Shown: positions 33,111 through 42,972, counted from the stretch's first letter. The stretch: 64,000 nt of DNA from Leifsonia sp. AG29 (GCF_009765225.1 NZ_VMSF01000001.1:2108001-2172000), one strand, 5' to 3'. The notes: a model not told the origin generated them from the sequence alone. Numbers and translations: made by a program.

Positions 33111-34373
33111 GTGAGCGAGACCGCCACGGTCACGATGAGCGCTGGGCCGCCGACCGCCGACGCGCCCTGGCCCGTCGCGCTGCTCAGCAGCAAGATCAAG
33201 GGCTGGATCGACCGCCTCGGGACCGCCTGGGTCGAGGGCGAGATCACCCAGTGGGGCGTCTCCGGCGGCAACGTCTACGGCAAGCTCAAAGACCTCACCG
33301 AGGACGCCACGATCAGCTTCACCATCTGGTCGTCGGTCAAGGCGCGCATCCCGGCCGATCTCAAGCAGGGCGACCGCGTGGTCGCGGCGATCAAGCCGAA
33401 CTTCTGGGTCAAGGGCGGCACCCTGACCATGCAGGTCTACGACATGAAGCACGTGGGCCTCGGCGACCTGCTCGAGCGGCTGGAGCGGTTGCGGCAGCAG
33501 CTCGCCGCGGAGGGGCTGTTCGCGGCCGAGCGCAAGAAGCGCCTCCCGTTCCTCCCGCACACCATCGGTCTCGTCACCGGCAAGGACTCCGACGCCGAGA
33601 AGGACGTGCTCCGGAACGCGCAGCTGCGCTGGCCCCAGGTCCGGTTCCGGGTCGTCCACGCGGCCGTGCAGGGCGAGCGGACGGTGACGGAGGTGATCTC
33701 GGCGATCCGGACGCTCGACGGCGACCCGGAGGTCGAGGTGATCATCGTCGCGCGGGGCGGCGGCGACTTCCAGAACCTGCTCGGCTTCAGCGACGAGCGG
33801 CTGGTCCGTGCGGCAGCGGCCGCGACCACGCCGATCGTCAGCGCGATCGGGCACGAGGCCGACCGGCCGCTGCTCGACGAGGTGGCCGACCTGCGCGCCT
33901 CCACGCCCACCGACGCGGCGAAGCGCGTCGTGCCCGACGTCGCCGAGGAGCTCGCCCGGGTGCAGCAGGCCCGCGCGCGCATCGGCACGCGCCTCACCCA
34001 CCTGATCGCCCACGAGATCGACCGCATCGGGCACCTCCGGACCCGGCCGGCCCTCGCCTCCCCCGCCTGGATCGTCGATCGCCGCGCCGAGGAGCTCACC
34101 CGCTACGTCGCACGCGGCACGGAGCTCGTCGGTCGCTGCGTCGAGCGCGAGACGACGCGGGTCGCCGAGCTCCGCGGTCAACTGCGCGCCCTGTCGCCGC
34201 AGGGCACGCTCGACCGCGGGTACGCCATCGTCCAGACGGCCGCCGGGCACGTGGTGACCGCGCCGGGGGAGGCACCAGCGGGCTCGGAGCTGCGCGTCAC
34301 CGTCTCCGGCGGCGCCTTCGCCGCGGTGGCCGGCGCCCCGGTCACCTCACCCGCGCACCCGGAGGGGAAATAG
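33111..34373 (+). CDS. xseA: Exodeoxyribonuclease VII large subunit
   Basis: 420 residues. An N-terminal OB fold (WVEGEITQWGVSGGNVYGKL) is followed by the catalytic domain (GLVTGKDSDAEKDVLRNAQLRWP, VIIVARGGGDFQNLLGFSDE, SAIGHEADRPLLDEVADLRASTPTDAA) and a helical C-terminal region. It cuts single-stranded DNA to oligonucleotides with XseB. I chose the GTG with GGGAGG at the right spacing; an earlier in-frame ATG overlaps the ispH start and looks spurious. xseB follows after one base. Confidence 0.95.
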   Translation: MSETATVTMSAGPPTADAPWPVALLSSKIKGWIDRLGTAWVEGEITQWGVSGGNVYGKLKDLTEDATISFTIWSSVKARIPADLKQGDRVVAAIKPNFWVKGGTLTMQVYDMKHVGLGDLLERLERLRQQLAAEGLFAAERKKRLPFLPHTIGLVTGKDSDAEKDVLRNAQLRWPQVRFRVVHAAVQGERTVTEVISAIRTLDGDPEVEVIIVARGGGDFQNLLGFSDERLVRAAAAATTPIVSAIGHEADRPLLDEVADLRASTPTDAAKRVVPDVAEELARVQQARARIGTRLTHLIAHEIDRIGHLRTRPALASPAWIVDRRAEELTRYVARGTELVGRCVERETTRVAELRGQLRALSPQGTLDRGYAIVQTAAGHVVTAPGEAPAGSELRVTVSGGAFAAVAGAPVTSPAHPEGK

Positions 34374-34374
34374 A

Positions 34375-34647
34375 ATGGTCGACATGCCCCCCACCGAGAC
34401 GACTTCGGCCACGGACGCTCTCGGCGCCATCGGCGCCCTGAGCTACGAGGAGGCGCGCGACGAGCTCGTGCGGGTCGTCGGCGAGCTCGAGCAGGGCAAC
34501 GCGACGCTCGAGGAGTCGATCGCGCTCTGGGAGCGGGGCGAGGCGCTCGCCCGGCACTGCGAGGAGTGGCTGATCGGTGCGAAGGCGCGCCTCGAGGCCG
34601 CGCGCGCCGGTGCGGCCGGGAGTGCGCCGGAGCCGCGGGCCGAATGA
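34375..34647 (+). CDS. xseB: Exodeoxyribonuclease VII small subunit
   Basis: 90 residues with the helical-hairpin XseB domain (LSYEEARDELVRVVGELEQG, LEESIALWERGEALARHCEEWL). It caps the XseA coiled coil. It sits one base after xseA and overlaps the next gene by ATGA, so the three are co-translated. Confidence 0.95.
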   Translation: MVDMPPTETTSATDALGAIGALSYEEARDELVRVVGELEQGNATLEESIALWERGEALARHCEEWLIGAKARLEAARAGAAGSAPEPRAE

Positions 34648-35300
34648 GTCCTCGCGACAAACCGCCGGCGATCGTCGCCGAGCTCGGCCGGCCGGAGACG
34701 CCGGAAGAGACCGCTGCGCGCAAGGCGAAGAACTCGGCCGATCACCGCAACCGCCAGACCGTCAACAACCTGGTGCTGTCGCTCCTGGCGACGCTCGCCC
34801 TGGTGGCCGTCATCGTGCTGATCGTCCCGCGCGGCAACCCCGTGGGCACGACGCCCGCGGTCGACTACGCCGCCGTCGCGCAGCAGGCGCAGGGCAGCGA
34901 GCCGGACCACCTCCTCGTCCCGAAGCTGCCGGCCGGCTGGAAGTCGAACAACGCCGAGCTCCGCACGAAGACCCCCGACAACGTCGACAACTGGTACGTC
35001 GGCCTCCTCACCCCGAAGGGCCAGTTCATCGGCATCACGCAGGGCTTCCGCGCCAACGACAGCTGGGTCGCCAACCAGGTGAACCGCTCGATGGCGAAAG
35101 GCACCCGCACGATCGACGGCATCACGTGGGATGTCTACGACAACCGCTCGTCGTCCGCCGATGCCGGGAACGTCGAGTACGCCCTCGTCACCACCGCCGG
35201 CCGCAGCACCGTCGTCGTCTTCGGCACCGCTGACGACGCCGAGTTCCGCACCGTCGCCTCGTCCCTGTCCGCCCAGCTCACCAGCCTCGGAGGTAAGTGA
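34644..35300 (+). CDS. DUF4245-domain membrane-anchored protein
   Basis: 218 residues: an N-terminal cytoplasmic tail, one membrane segment (about residues 42-64, [20 protein letters not shown]) and an extracytoplasmic DUF4245 domain ([34 protein letters not shown]). It is conserved beside xseAB in many actinobacteria; function unknown. The start uses the ATGA overlap with xseB, and the stop overlaps the carbonic anhydrase start (TGATG). Confidence 0.9.
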   Translation: MSPRDKPPAIVAELGRPETPEETAARKAKNSADHRNRQTVNNLVLSLLATLALVAVIVLIVPRGNPVGTTPAVDYAAVAQQAQGSEPDHLLVPKLPAGWKSNNAELRTKTPDNVDNWYVGLLTPKGQFIGITQGFRANDSWVANQVNRSMAKGTRTIDGITWDVYDNRSSSADAGNVEYALVTTAGRSTVVVFGTADDAEFRTVASSLSAQLTSLGGK

Positions 35301-35968
35301 TGCCCACCACCCGTCCCGGAAAAGTCTGGAACGCCATGCTCGCCGGCAACGAGCGCTTCGTCGCCGGAACGCCCGCGCACCCCCACCAGGACGTGCAGCG
35401 GCGCGAGTTCGTCGCCGCCGGCCAGGATCCCGTCGCGGCGATCTTCGGCTGCTCCGACTCGCGCCTCGCAGCCGAGATCATCTTCGACATGGGCCTCGGC
35501 GACGCGTTCGTGATCCGCAACGCGGGTCAGGTCGCCTCCGACTCCGCGATCGGCTCGCTCGAGTACGCCGTCGCCGTGCTCCACGTCCCGCTCATCCTGG
35601 TGCTCGGCCACGACAACTGCGGCGCCGTCGCCTCCGCGATCGCCTCCCAGGCTCCGGATGCCGCGCCGCTCCCTCCCCACATCGCCGATCTGATCGCGCC
35701 GATCGTCCCCGCCGTCCACCGGGTCGCCGCCTCCGGACCGGGCGAGCCCGTCTCCCCCGGCACCGTCGACGCCGCCGAGGTCGGGCGCGAGCACCTGCGC
35801 GACACCGTCGCCGACCTCCTCGCCAAGTCGGAGATCATCAGCACGGCGGTCGCCGACAACGTGCTGGCGATCGTGGGCGCCAACTACCGCCTCCAGGAGG
35901 GTCGGGTCATCCCCGACGTCGTCCTCGGCCTGGCCGAACCGGCCGCCGAGCCAGAGCCCGCGCACTGA
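35300..35968 (+). CDS. Beta-class carbonic anhydrase
   Basis: 222 residues. Zinc ligands and the catalytic dyad are visible: [11 protein letters not shown] (Cys, Asp, Arg) and [10 protein letters not shown] (His, Cys). Interconverts carbon dioxide and bicarbonate, supplying bicarbonate to carboxylases. GGAGGTAAGTG supports the ATG rather than the GTG one codon earlier. It is translationally coupled to DUF4245 and 29 bases before fumC. Confidence 0.94.
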   Translation: MPTTRPGKVWNAMLAGNERFVAGTPAHPHQDVQRREFVAAGQDPVAAIFGCSDSRLAAEIIFDMGLGDAFVIRNAGQVASDSAIGSLEYAVAVLHVPLILVLGHDNCGAVASAIASQAPDAAPLPPHIADLIAPIVPAVHRVAASGPGEPVSPGTVDAAEVGREHLRDTVADLLAKSEIISTAVADNVLAIVGANYRLQEGRVIPDVVLGLAEPAAEPEPAH

Positions 35969-35997
35969 GCGCGGGCATCAGAAAGGAAGAACACACC

Positions 35998-37404
35998 GTG
36001 GTGGACACCCAGGCGGACTCCGAGTTCCGCATCGAGCACGACACGATGGGCGAGGTGCGCGTCCCGAAGGACGCGCTCTACAGCGCGCAGACGCAGCGCG
36101 CCGTCGAGAACTTCCCCATCTCGGGGTCGGTGCTCGAGCCGGCCCAGATCGCCGCGCTGGCGCGCATCAAGAAGTCCGCGGCGCTCGCCAACGCGCGCCT
36201 CGGCGTGCTCGACCAGGACGTCGCCGAGGCGATCGCCGCCGCGGCCGACGAGGTCGTGACCGGTCGCTACAACGGCGAGTTCCCGATCGACGTGTACCAG
36301 ACCGGGTCCGGCACCTCCTCGAACATGAACATGAACGAGGTCCTGGCGACGCTGGCATCGCGGCGGCTGGGCCGGCCGGTCCACCCGAACGACCAGGTCA
36401 ACGCCTCGCAGTCGTCGAACGACGTGTTCCCGACCTCGGTGCACATCGCCGTCACCGGTGCGCTCATCGACGACCTCATCCCCGCGCTCGACCACCTCGC
36501 CGTGGCCCTCGAGGAGAAGGCGGAGCTCTGGGCGACCGCGGTCAAGAGCGGTCGCACCCACCTGATGGACGCCACGCCGGTCACGCTCGGCCAGGAGTTC
36601 GGCGGCTACGCGGCCCAGATCCGCTACGGCATCGAGCGCGTGCAGGCGGCCCTCACGCGCGTGGCCGAGGTCCCGCTCGGCGGAACCGCCGTCGGCACCG
36701 GCATCAACACCCCGCTCGGTTTCCCGCAGCTGGTGATCGAGCTCCTCCGCGCCGAGACCGAGCTGCCGATCACCGAGGCCCGCAACCACTTCGAGGCGCA
36801 GGCCAACCGCGACGCCCTGGTCGAGACCTCGGGCGCGCTCCGGACGATCGCCGTGTCGCTCACGAAGATCTCCAACGACCTGCGCTGGATGGGCTCGGGA
36901 CCGAACACGGGCCTCGGCGAGCTCCACATCCCCGACCTGCAGCCGGGGTCCTCCATCATGCCGGGCAAGGTCAACCCGGTCATCCCGGAGGCCGTCCTCA
37001 TGGTCGCCGCTCGGGTCGTCGGCAACGACGCGACCATCGCCTGGAGCGGCGCCTCCGGCCTGTTCGAGCTCAACGTGGCCATCCCGGTCATGGGCACCGC
37101 CCTGCTCGAGTCGGTCCGGCTGCTCACCCAGGCGAGCCGCGTGCTGGCCGACAAGACGGTCAGGGGCCTGGAGGCGAACCTCGAGCGGGCGCGCGCCCTC
37201 GCCGAGTCGAGCCCCTCCATCGTGACGCCCCTCAACCGTGTCATCGGCTACGAGGCCGCGGCGAAGGTCGCGAAGCACTCCGTGGCGAACGGCATGACGG
37301 TACGCGAGGCGGTGATCGACCTCGGCTTCGTCGAGCGCGGAGAGGTCACGCTCGAGCAGCTGGACAAGGCCCTCGACGTCCTCACCATGACGCACCCGGG
37401 CTGA
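35998..37404 (+). CDS. fumC: Class II fumarate hydratase
   Basis: 468 residues, full length; reversible hydration of fumarate to malate in the TCA cycle. Signatures: [31 protein letters not shown], and [15 protein letters not shown], which carries the mobile catalytic loop. The start is the first of two tandem GTG codons, with AAAGGAAG about eight bases upstream; the very long upstream frame is a shadow of the preceding genes. A good terminator follows. Confidence 0.96.
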   Translation: MVDTQADSEFRIEHDTMGEVRVPKDALYSAQTQRAVENFPISGSVLEPAQIAALARIKKSAALANARLGVLDQDVAEAIAAAADEVVTGRYNGEFPIDVYQTGSGTSSNMNMNEVLATLASRRLGRPVHPNDQVNASQSSNDVFPTSVHIAVTGALIDDLIPALDHLAVALEEKAELWATAVKSGRTHLMDATPVTLGQEFGGYAAQIRYGIERVQAALTRVAEVPLGGTAVGTGINTPLGFPQLVIELLRAETELPITEARNHFEAQANRDALVETSGALRTIAVSLTKISNDLRWMGSGPNTGLGELHIPDLQPGSSIMPGKVNPVIPEAVLMVAARVVGNDATIAWSGASGLFELNVAIPVMGTALLESVRLLTQASRVLADKTVRGLEANLERARALAESSPSIVTPLNRVIGYEAAAKVAKHSVANGMTVREAVIDLGFVERGEVTLEQLDKALDVLTMTHPG

Positions 37405-37430
37405 CCCGGCACCCGCGAACGCCTGCCAGG

Positions 37431-37464
37431 AGCGCCCCGGATCTTCCGATTCGGGGCGCTTCTT
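37431..37464 (+). terminator. Rho-independent terminator after fumC
   Basis: AGCGCCCCG (37431-37439) pairs with CGGGGCGCT (37452-37460), 26 bases after the stop, followed by the T-rich TTCTTCGT. The inner bases can extend the stem. Confidence 0.75.
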
Positions 37465-37513
37465 CGTGTGCCTGCCGGCATCGGAGGGGTGCAAGGCCGC
37501 GTAGCGGCGAGTC

Positions 37514-37570
37514 GTCGGGAAAGGGAGGAGTTCTCGAGCACGGGGACTCGAGAACTCCTCCCTTTCCGAC
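37514..37570. repeat. Very long intergenic hairpin
   Basis: The left arm 37514-37538 and right arm 37547-37570 are complementary over 24 bases with a single bulged G, around an 8-base loop (CACGGGGA). The core on both arms is GGGAGGAGTTCTCGAG. It lies between the convergent fumC and phoH genes, after the fumC terminator. It could end phoH transcription, but its length and its shared core with 23374-23462 suggest a mobile palindromic repeat. Confidence 0.75.
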
Positions 37571-37589
37571 ACTGCAGCGGAGCAGGGCG

Positions 37590-38945
37590 CTAGGCCAGCT
37601 CGTTGCCCTCCAGCATCTCGGTGACCAGGGCCGCGATGGCGGAGCGCTCCGACCGCGTCAGGGTGATGTGGGCGAACAGCGGGTGACCCTTGAGCGTCTC
37701 GATGACGCTCGCGACGCCGTCGTGCCGCCCGACGCGGAGGTTGTCGCGCTGTGCGACGTCGTGCGTGAGGACCACTCGCGAGTTCTGGCCGATACGGCTG
37801 AGCACCGTGAGCAGCACGTTCCGTTCGAGCGACTGCGCCTCGTCGACGATCACGAAGGCGTCGTGGAGGGACCGCCCGCGGATGTGCGTCAGCGGGAGCA
37901 CCTCGAGCATCCCCCGCTCGACGACCTCGTCGAGGACGTTCTGCGACACGAGCGCGCCGAGCGTGTCGAACACGGCCTGGCCCCACGGGTTCATCTTCTC
38001 GCCCTGGTCGCCGGGCAGGTAGCCGAGCTCCTGGCCGCCGACCGCGTAGAGGGGGCGGAAGACCATGATCTTCTTGTGCTGCTGCCGCTCGAGCACCGCC
38101 TCCAGGCCCGCGCACAGTGCGAGCGCCGATTTGCCCGTCCCGGCGCGGCCGCCGAGCGACAGGATGCCGATCTCCGGGTCGAGCAGGAGGTCGATGGCGA
38201 GCCGCTGCTCGGCCGACCGGCCGTGGAGGCCGAAGACGTCGCGGTCGCCGCGCACGAGCTTGACCTCGCGGTCGGCGACGACGCGCCCGAGGGCGGAGCC
38301 ACGGTCGGAGTGGATGATGAGCCCGGTGTTCACCGGCATGCCCGCGACCAGGTCGCTGCGCATCCACTCGCTCTCGTACAGTCCGGCCATCTGGTCGCTG
38401 CCGAGCGTCACCTCCGCGAGCCCGGTCCAGCCGGAGTCGACCACCTGTTCGTGGCGGTACTCCTCGGCGGCGAGACCGATCGACGCGGCCTTGACGCGCA
38501 TCGGGAGATCTTTGGAGACGACGGTGACGTCGAGTCCGTCGGCGGCGAGGTTGAGCGCGACGGCGAGGATGCGGGAGTCGTTGTCGCCGAGCTGCATGCC
38601 GCTCGGAAGGACGGACATGTTCGAGTGGTTGAGCTCCACCCGGAGGGAGCCGCCGTCGCCGACCGGGATCGGGAAGTCGAGGCGCTCGTGCTGCACCCGG
38701 AGATCGTCGAGGTTGCGCAGCGCCTGCCGCGCGAAGTACCCGATCTCGGGGTCGTTCCGCTTGCCCTCGAGCTCGCTGACCACGACGACCGGGATCACGA
38801 CAGCATGCTCGGCGAACCGGAAGATCGCCTTCGGATCGGACAGCAGGACGGACGTGTCGAGCACGTATGTGCGCTCGAGCGTCCCCGTCGTACCGGGTGC
38901 CGATGCGTCCTGTCGGGTTGCTGATTCAGCCACGACCACTCCCAC
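37590..38945 (-). CDS. PIN-PhoH fusion ATPase (PhoH2 type)
   Basis: 451 residues. The N-terminal PIN ribonuclease domain spans about 25-165 ([12 protein letters not shown], with acidic residues in VVVSELEGK and [11 protein letters not shown]). The C-terminal PhoH ATPase spans about 240-440, with Walker [14 protein letters not shown] and Walker [10 protein letters not shown]. Mycobacterial PhoH2 is an RNA helicase and ribonuclease, so a similar role is likely. The GTG start has GAGGGAG seven bases upstream; another GTG four codons in (38933) also has a ribosome site. Confidence 0.93.
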   Translation of the reverse strand: MGVVVAESATRQDASAPGTTGTLERTYVLDTSVLLSDPKAIFRFAEHAVVIPVVVVSELEGKRNDPEIGYFARQALRNLDDLRVQHERLDFPIPVGDGGSLRVELNHSNMSVLPSGMQLGDNDSRILAVALNLAADGLDVTVVSKDLPMRVKAASIGLAAEEYRHEQVVDSGWTGLAEVTLGSDQMAGLYESEWMRSDLVAGMPVNTGLIIHSDRGSALGRVVADREVKLVRGDRDVFGLHGRSAEQRLAIDLLLDPEIGILSLGGRAGTGKSALALCAGLEAVLERQQHKKIMVFRPLYAVGGQELGYLPGDQGEKMNPWGQAVFDTLGALVSQNVLDEVVERGMLEVLPLTHIRGRSLHDAFVIVDEAQSLERNVLLTVLSRIGQNSRVVLTHDVAQRDNLRVGRHDGVASVIETLKGHPLFAHITLTRSERSAIAALVTEMLEGNELA

Positions 38946-39027
38946 CCCGCCGCTCCCTCGGGAGCTGAGCGGATCACAATGGCGAGCCGGCCGCTGGGTC
39001 TCGAAACGAACTTATGTGGCCGTCTCG

Positions 39028-39046
39028 ATCGGGCGCCGTGCCCGAT
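39028..39046. promoter_or_regulatory. Inverted repeat upstream of phoH
   Basis: ATCGGGC (39028-39034) and GCCCGAT (39040-39046) are a perfect 7-bp inverted repeat with a 5-base spacer. It lies in the 216-base gap between the aminotransferase stop and the phoH start. It may end transcription from the aminotransferase gene or act as an operator for phoH. A leftward -10-like TAAGTT lies nearby at 39014-39009. Confidence 0.4.
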
Positions 39047-39161
39047 GAGTCGACGCTACGCCCGGCCACCGACACGCAGCACCGCCGTGGCCGCGTGTCG
39101 TGTTTCGGGGAGGTGAACAATCGCCCCCAGTTGTGGGAGCTTGCGGACGCCCGCCGCGGGC

Positions 39162-40280
39162 TCAGGTGGCCGATGCGAAGGACGTGAAGGCTGCGCGCAG
39201 CATGTCGAACGTCTCCTCGCCCGTCCCCGCGTGGGCGCTGATCCGGACAGTCGTGGATCTCACCGACGCGGTCACGCCGTGGTTGAACAGGGAGGCGGCG
39301 AGCACCGTCAGTTCCTCGGGCTGCGGCTCGAGGACGACGATCCCGGCGCGCTCCGCCTGATCCCGCGAGGAGGCGACCGGTACGGCGAACTCGTCCGCCA
39401 GGTCGAGCACGCGCTCGACGCTGTCGGAGACCGCATCGGCGATGGCTGCCACGCCGACCTCGACGATCTCCTCGAGCGCCGCGGCGAAGCGCGCCTCCGC
39501 GACCGGGTCCGGATTGGAGATCGAGAACGCCGCGGCGCCGCGGACCGGATCCCGGACCTCGTCCCACGGCTGCTCGGCGCCCGACCCGGTCCACCCGCTG
39601 AAGACCGGGGTCAGGTGGTCGATGGCACGCTCGCTCAGCGCGAGGAAGCCCGTGCCCCAGCCCGCCCGGGTCCACTTCTGGCCGCCCGATACGACCACGT
39701 CGGCGACCTCGTACGGCGCATCCACGACGCCGAAGCCCTGGATCGCGTCGACGATGAGAAGGCGGTCGCCGATCACCTGACGGATGCCGTCGATGTCGGC
39801 GAGGTAGCCGGTCCGCGAGTCGACGAGGCTCACCATCACGGCGGCCGTGCTCGAGGTGAGCTGATCCCTGATGCGCGACGGCGTCACCTTCCCGTCGTCG
39901 GTCTCGAGCCAGACCGGCGTCACCACCCGAAGGGCATGGGAGGCGCGCTCGGCCGCGTAGGTGACGCTGGGGAACTCAGCGAGCGAGAGCAGCACCTCCC
40001 CTCCCGTCAGCCCGAATGCGGCGTGCATGAGTCCGCTGGAGGCGTTCGGCTGGAACACGATCTGATCGGGGGCGAACCCCGTCAGTGCGCCGACGGCGTC
40101 GCGCACTCGCTCGTCCTCGGAGCGCATGCGCTCGATGGTGCCGAATCGGGCGCGAGCGAGCGTCTCGTACTGCGCTGAGATCTCGGCGCGCACGGTCGCC
40201 GAGATCGGCCCCACCCGGCCGTAGTCGAGGTAGCCGGGTTCCTCGCCGAAGCCGCTGAGGTACTGGTCGAGCGTCGTCAC
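39162..40280 (-). CDS. Class V-fold PLP-dependent aminotransferase/lyase
   Basis: 372 residues of the cysteine desulfurase/kynureninase-like fold: IVFQPNASSGLMHAAFG binds cofactor phosphate, LLIVDAIQGFGVVD carries the PLP-nitrogen Asp, and the Schiff-base lysine is in VVSGGQKWTRAGWG. No desulfurase cysteine loop is obvious, so an aminotransferase or lyase is more likely than NifS. The GTG start lacks a ribosome site, but CAGAAT lies six bases upstream. Substrate unknown; the next gene is UppS. Confidence 0.85.
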   Translation of the reverse strand: MTTLDQYLSGFGEEPGYLDYGRVGPISATVRAEISAQYETLARARFGTIERMRSEDERVRDAVGALTGFAPDQIVFQPNASSGLMHAAFGLTGGEVLLSLAEFPSVTYAAERASHALRVVTPVWLETDDGKVTPSRIRDQLTSSTAAVMVSLVDSRTGYLADIDGIRQVIGDRLLIVDAIQGFGVVDAPYEVADVVVSGGQKWTRAGWGTGFLALSERAIDHLTPVFSGWTGSGAEQPWDEVRDPVRGAAAFSISNPDPVAEARFAAALEEIVEVGVAAIADAVSDSVERVLDLADEFAVPVASSRDQAERAGIVVLEPQPEELTVLAASLFNHGVTASVRSTTVRISAHAGTGEETFDMLRAAFTSFASAT

Positions 40281-40310
40281 CGCACCATTCTGTCAGGGGC
40301 GCAGGGTGCG

Positions 40311-41135
40311 TCAGCCGCCGTACCGGCGCTGCCGCCGCGAGTAGTCGCGGACCGCCCGCAGGAAGTCGACCTCGCGGAGGTCGGGACCGAGCGCCTCCAC
40401 GAAGTAGAACTCGCTGTGCGCACTCTGCCACAGCATGAAGTCGCTGAGGCGCTGCTCGCCGGAGGTGCGGATCACCAGGTCGGGGTCGGGCTGGCCGCCG
40501 GTGTACAGGTGCTCGCCGATGAGGTCGGGGGTGAGGAGGTCGGCGAGCGTCTCGAGGCTGCCGCCCTCGGCGTGATGCGCGGCGACGATGCTGCGCATCG
40601 CGTCGGTGATCTCCTTGCGGCCCCCGTACCCGACGGCGAGGTTGATGTGCATCCCGGTGTGCCCGGCGGTGCGCGCCTCCGCCTCGCCGAGCGCCCGGAC
40701 GAGCGTCTCGGGGAGCCCGGCGGTCGAGCCGACGTGCTTGACCCTCCAGTCGCCGGCGTGCGAGAGGTCCTCGGCGAGCTGCGCGATGATCTCGATGAGG
40801 TCGTCGAGCTCCGAGCTGTCGCGGTTGGTGAGATTGTCCGACGACAGCAGGTAGAGGGTCACGACCGCGATGCCCAGCTCGTCGCACCACTCGAGGAACT
40901 CGCGCATCTTCGCGGCACCGGCGCGGTGACCGTGGGCGACCGTGGTGAGGCCGGCCTGCCGCGCCCACCGGCGGTTGCCGTCGATGATCATGGCGACATG
41001 ACGCGGGAGCGCGTCGCGGTTGAGATCGCGCTTCAGCCGCTTCTGGTAGAGCCCGTACAGCAGCCCGCGACCCGGCTCGCGCTTGTTCTGCGAGGTGCCG
41101 GCGTCGCCTGCTCCGGATCCGTCGCGTCTGCTCAC
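40311..41135 (-). CDS. Cis-isoprenyl diphosphate synthase (UppS family)
   Basis: 274 residues: AMIIDGNRRWARQAG (P-loop Asp), a central LYLLSSDNLTNR and C-terminal DLVIRTSGEQRLSDFMLWQSAHSEFYF. It condenses IPP onto allylic diphosphates to make cis-polyprenyl carriers for cell-wall precursors, or a short Z-product like the mycobacterial Rv1086; chain length cannot be read here. GTG start with TAACGT exactly six bases upstream (leaderless). Divergent from the TrhA gene. Confidence 0.93.
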   Translation of the reverse strand: MSRRDGSGAGDAGTSQNKREPGRGLLYGLYQKRLKRDLNRDALPRHVAMIIDGNRRWARQAGLTTVAHGHRAGAAKMREFLEWCDELGIAVVTLYLLSSDNLTNRDSSELDDLIEIIAQLAEDLSHAGDWRVKHVGSTAGLPETLVRALGEAEARTAGHTGMHINLAVGYGGRKEITDAMRSIVAAHHAEGGSLETLADLLTPDLIGEHLYTGGQPDPDLVIRTSGEQRLSDFMLWQSAHSEFYFVEALGPDLREVDFLRAVRDYSRRQRRYGG

Positions 41136-41209
41136 GCTGCTACGTTAGCGCGGCCTTCCCGGACGCGGCTCACAGGCGCCGGACACCCGTCTCCCCTTAC
41201 GCTTGGTCC

Positions 41210-42052
41210 ATGGCGCCGCGAGACACCCCCGACCCCCGCGATCTCCGTTTCCGCGAGGGCGAAGACGTCGGCGAGCTCCTCCAGGAGCCGGCCGCGGAGC
41301 TCGACGGGGCGGATCGGGCCGTGCAGGCCGACGAGCGGGAGGCGCGCACCACCGGTCCGGAGATCCCCAACATCCCGCTGCTCGACGCCTCCCTCGCGAA
41401 CCCCGCCGACGTCAAGCCGACCTGGCGCGGCTGGATCCACGCGGGCACCTTCCCGGCCACCATCGTGGCGGGCATCGTCCTCATCTGCCTGGCTCACGGC
41501 GCCCCCGCCAAGTGGGCGTCGGCGGTCTTCATGCTGACCTCGATGCTGCTGTTCGGAAACTCGGCGCTGTACCACCGCTTCAACTGGAAACCGCGCACGA
41601 AGATCGTCCTGAAGCGCATCGACCACGCGAACATCTTCCTGCTCATCGCCGGGACGTACACCCCGCTCGCCGTCCTCGCGCTGCCGCCGGAGAAGGGCGT
41701 GCTGCTGCTGTCGCTCGTCTGGGCCGGCGCCCTCGTCGGCATCGGGTTCCGCGTCTTCTGGATCCACGCGCCGCGATGGCTGTACGTCCCGCTCTACGTG
41801 CTCCTCGGCTGGGCGGCGATGATGGACATCGTCGACCTCGTGCACGCCAACGCCGCGATGATGGTGCTCGTGATCGTGGGCGGCGTGCTCTACACGATCG
41901 GCGCGGTGATCTACGGCATGAAGCGGCCGAATCCGTTCCCCGGCCGGTTCGGGTTCCACGAGATCTTCCACACGCTGACCGTGCTGGCGTTCCTGTGCCA
42001 CTGGACGGCCACCCTGCTGATCGCCCTGCACCCCGCCTACAACGCGGGCTAG
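41210..42052 (+). CDS. TrhA/hemolysin III-family membrane protein (PAQR)
   Basis: 280 residues. A cytoplasmic N terminus of about 70 residues is followed by seven membrane helices. PAQR zinc-site histidines are expected in LFGNSALYHRFNW and the C-terminal FHEIFHTLTVLAFLCHW, and both are present. Bacterial members influence membrane energetics and fluidity; true hemolysis is doubtful. TACGCT lies exactly six bases before the ATG. Confidence 0.92.
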   Translation: MAPRDTPDPRDLRFREGEDVGELLQEPAAELDGADRAVQADEREARTTGPEIPNIPLLDASLANPADVKPTWRGWIHAGTFPATIVAGIVLICLAHGAPAKWASAVFMLTSMLLFGNSALYHRFNWKPRTKIVLKRIDHANIFLLIAGTYTPLAVLALPPEKGVLLLSLVWAGALVGIGFRVFWIHAPRWLYVPLYVLLGWAAMMDIVDLVHANAAMMVLVIVGGVLYTIGAVIYGMKRPNPFPGRFGFHEIFHTLTVLAFLCHWTATLLIALHPAYNAG

Positions 42053-42081
42053 GAGCCGCGCCGGTCAGGAGCCCCCGCGCG

Positions 42082-42357
42082 TCAGGAGCTCGGGCGATCA
42101 CCCGGCGAGCCCGCGTCGCCGTCGGCCGCGGCCTGTTCGGCGTCGAGCTTCTCGGCCACCTCGGCCCGGTAGCGGACGCGCCGGATCCGCCGCACCATGT
42201 CCAGCACGAGCAGGACGACGACGACGGCCAGCAGGAAGGTGATGACGAACCCCACGACGCCGGGCGTCACCTGGTCGTCGCTCGGCGCCCCGGTCGGGGT
42301 GGGCGCCGGGGTGGCGGCAAGCCGCACCGAGAGGTCCAGGAGGGCGTGACCGATCAT
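42082..42357 (-). CDS. Small single-span membrane protein
   Basis: 91 residues: a Thr/Pro-rich N terminus, one membrane helix (about 32-54, VVGFVITFLLAVVVVLLVLDM), then a basic stretch RRIRRVRYRAEVAEKL and an acidic tail. It resembles the small protein next to mca in many actinobacteria (the Rv1083 position in M. tuberculosis). GGGAGGCGCACCG supports the ATG. Function unknown. Confidence 0.8.
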   Translation of the reverse strand: MIGHALLDLSVRLAATPAPTPTGAPSDDQVTPGVVGFVITFLLAVVVVLLVLDMVRRIRRVRYRAEVAEKLDAEQAAADGDAGSPGDRPSS

Positions 42358-42558
42358 CGGTGCGCCTCCCGTCGGGCGAACGGCTCGGTCCGGGCCATGG
42401 TGCGAGTCCACCTCCGCGTCGGGGCTGCGGGCCCGCGGCGGCGGGATTCACAGCTTTCTCTCTTAGTCTGGATCCCAGCCTACCGTCGCTCCCGACGGGG
42501 CCCCTCGACCCACCCACTCCCGGCGGAAGGCGGACCGGCACGCCATGGCGGTGCACGA

Positions 42559-42960
42559 ATGACGGCGACCCGATCCCTCGATTCCCGCTACGGCCGCACC
42601 CCCGCGAGGCGCCGGCGCGACCGATGGCTGCTCGCCGGGGGCGCCGTGGCGGTGCTCGCCGTCGTCGTCGCCTGGGTTTTCTGGGCCGGCTGGGACAACA
42701 ACCAGGCCGACCTCGAGACGACCGACACCGCCTACGTCATCCCCGACGCGCACCACGTGAAGATCAGTTTCACCATCAACGCGCCTCCGGGAACCCCCGT
42801 CACCTGCGCGCTGCAGGCGCTGAACGAGTCGTTCGCGATCGTGGGCTGGCGCATCGTCGAGTACCCGGGCGCCGACAGCCGGGTCACCACGCACACCGAG
42901 ACGATCCGGACGATCGCGCAGCCGAACACGGGTTTGATTAACACCTGCTGGCTGACCTAG
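42559..42960 (+). CDS. DUF4307-domain membrane protein
   Basis: 133 residues: a basic N terminus, one membrane helix (about 27-46) and an extracytoplasmic DUF4307 domain ending TGLINTCWLT. It normally lies between greA and mca in actinobacteria; here greA follows, but no mca is present on the other side. The ATG at MTATRSLDSRYG fits the family; the longer open frame is spurious. Promoter-like TAGTCT lies at 42465-42470. Function unknown. Confidence 0.88.
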   Translation: MTATRSLDSRYGRTPARRRRDRWLLAGGAVAVLAVVVAWVFWAGWDNNQADLETTDTAYVIPDAHHVKISFTINAPPGTPVTCALQALNESFAIVGWRIVEYPGADSRVTTHTETIRTIAQPNTGLINTCWLT

Positions 42961-42972
42961 CATTATGCGGAT

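Noticed and set aside
35131-37404. A 757-residue frame that could make a fusion upstream of fumC
   Set aside because: The N-terminal part is out-of-frame carbonic anhydrase sequence, Arg-rich and without motifs; fumC has its own ribosome site and usual length.
39162-40280. Considered as a cysteine desulfurase (NifS/SufS)
   Set aside because: No catalytic cysteine loop is visible and no sulfur-cluster genes are nearby.
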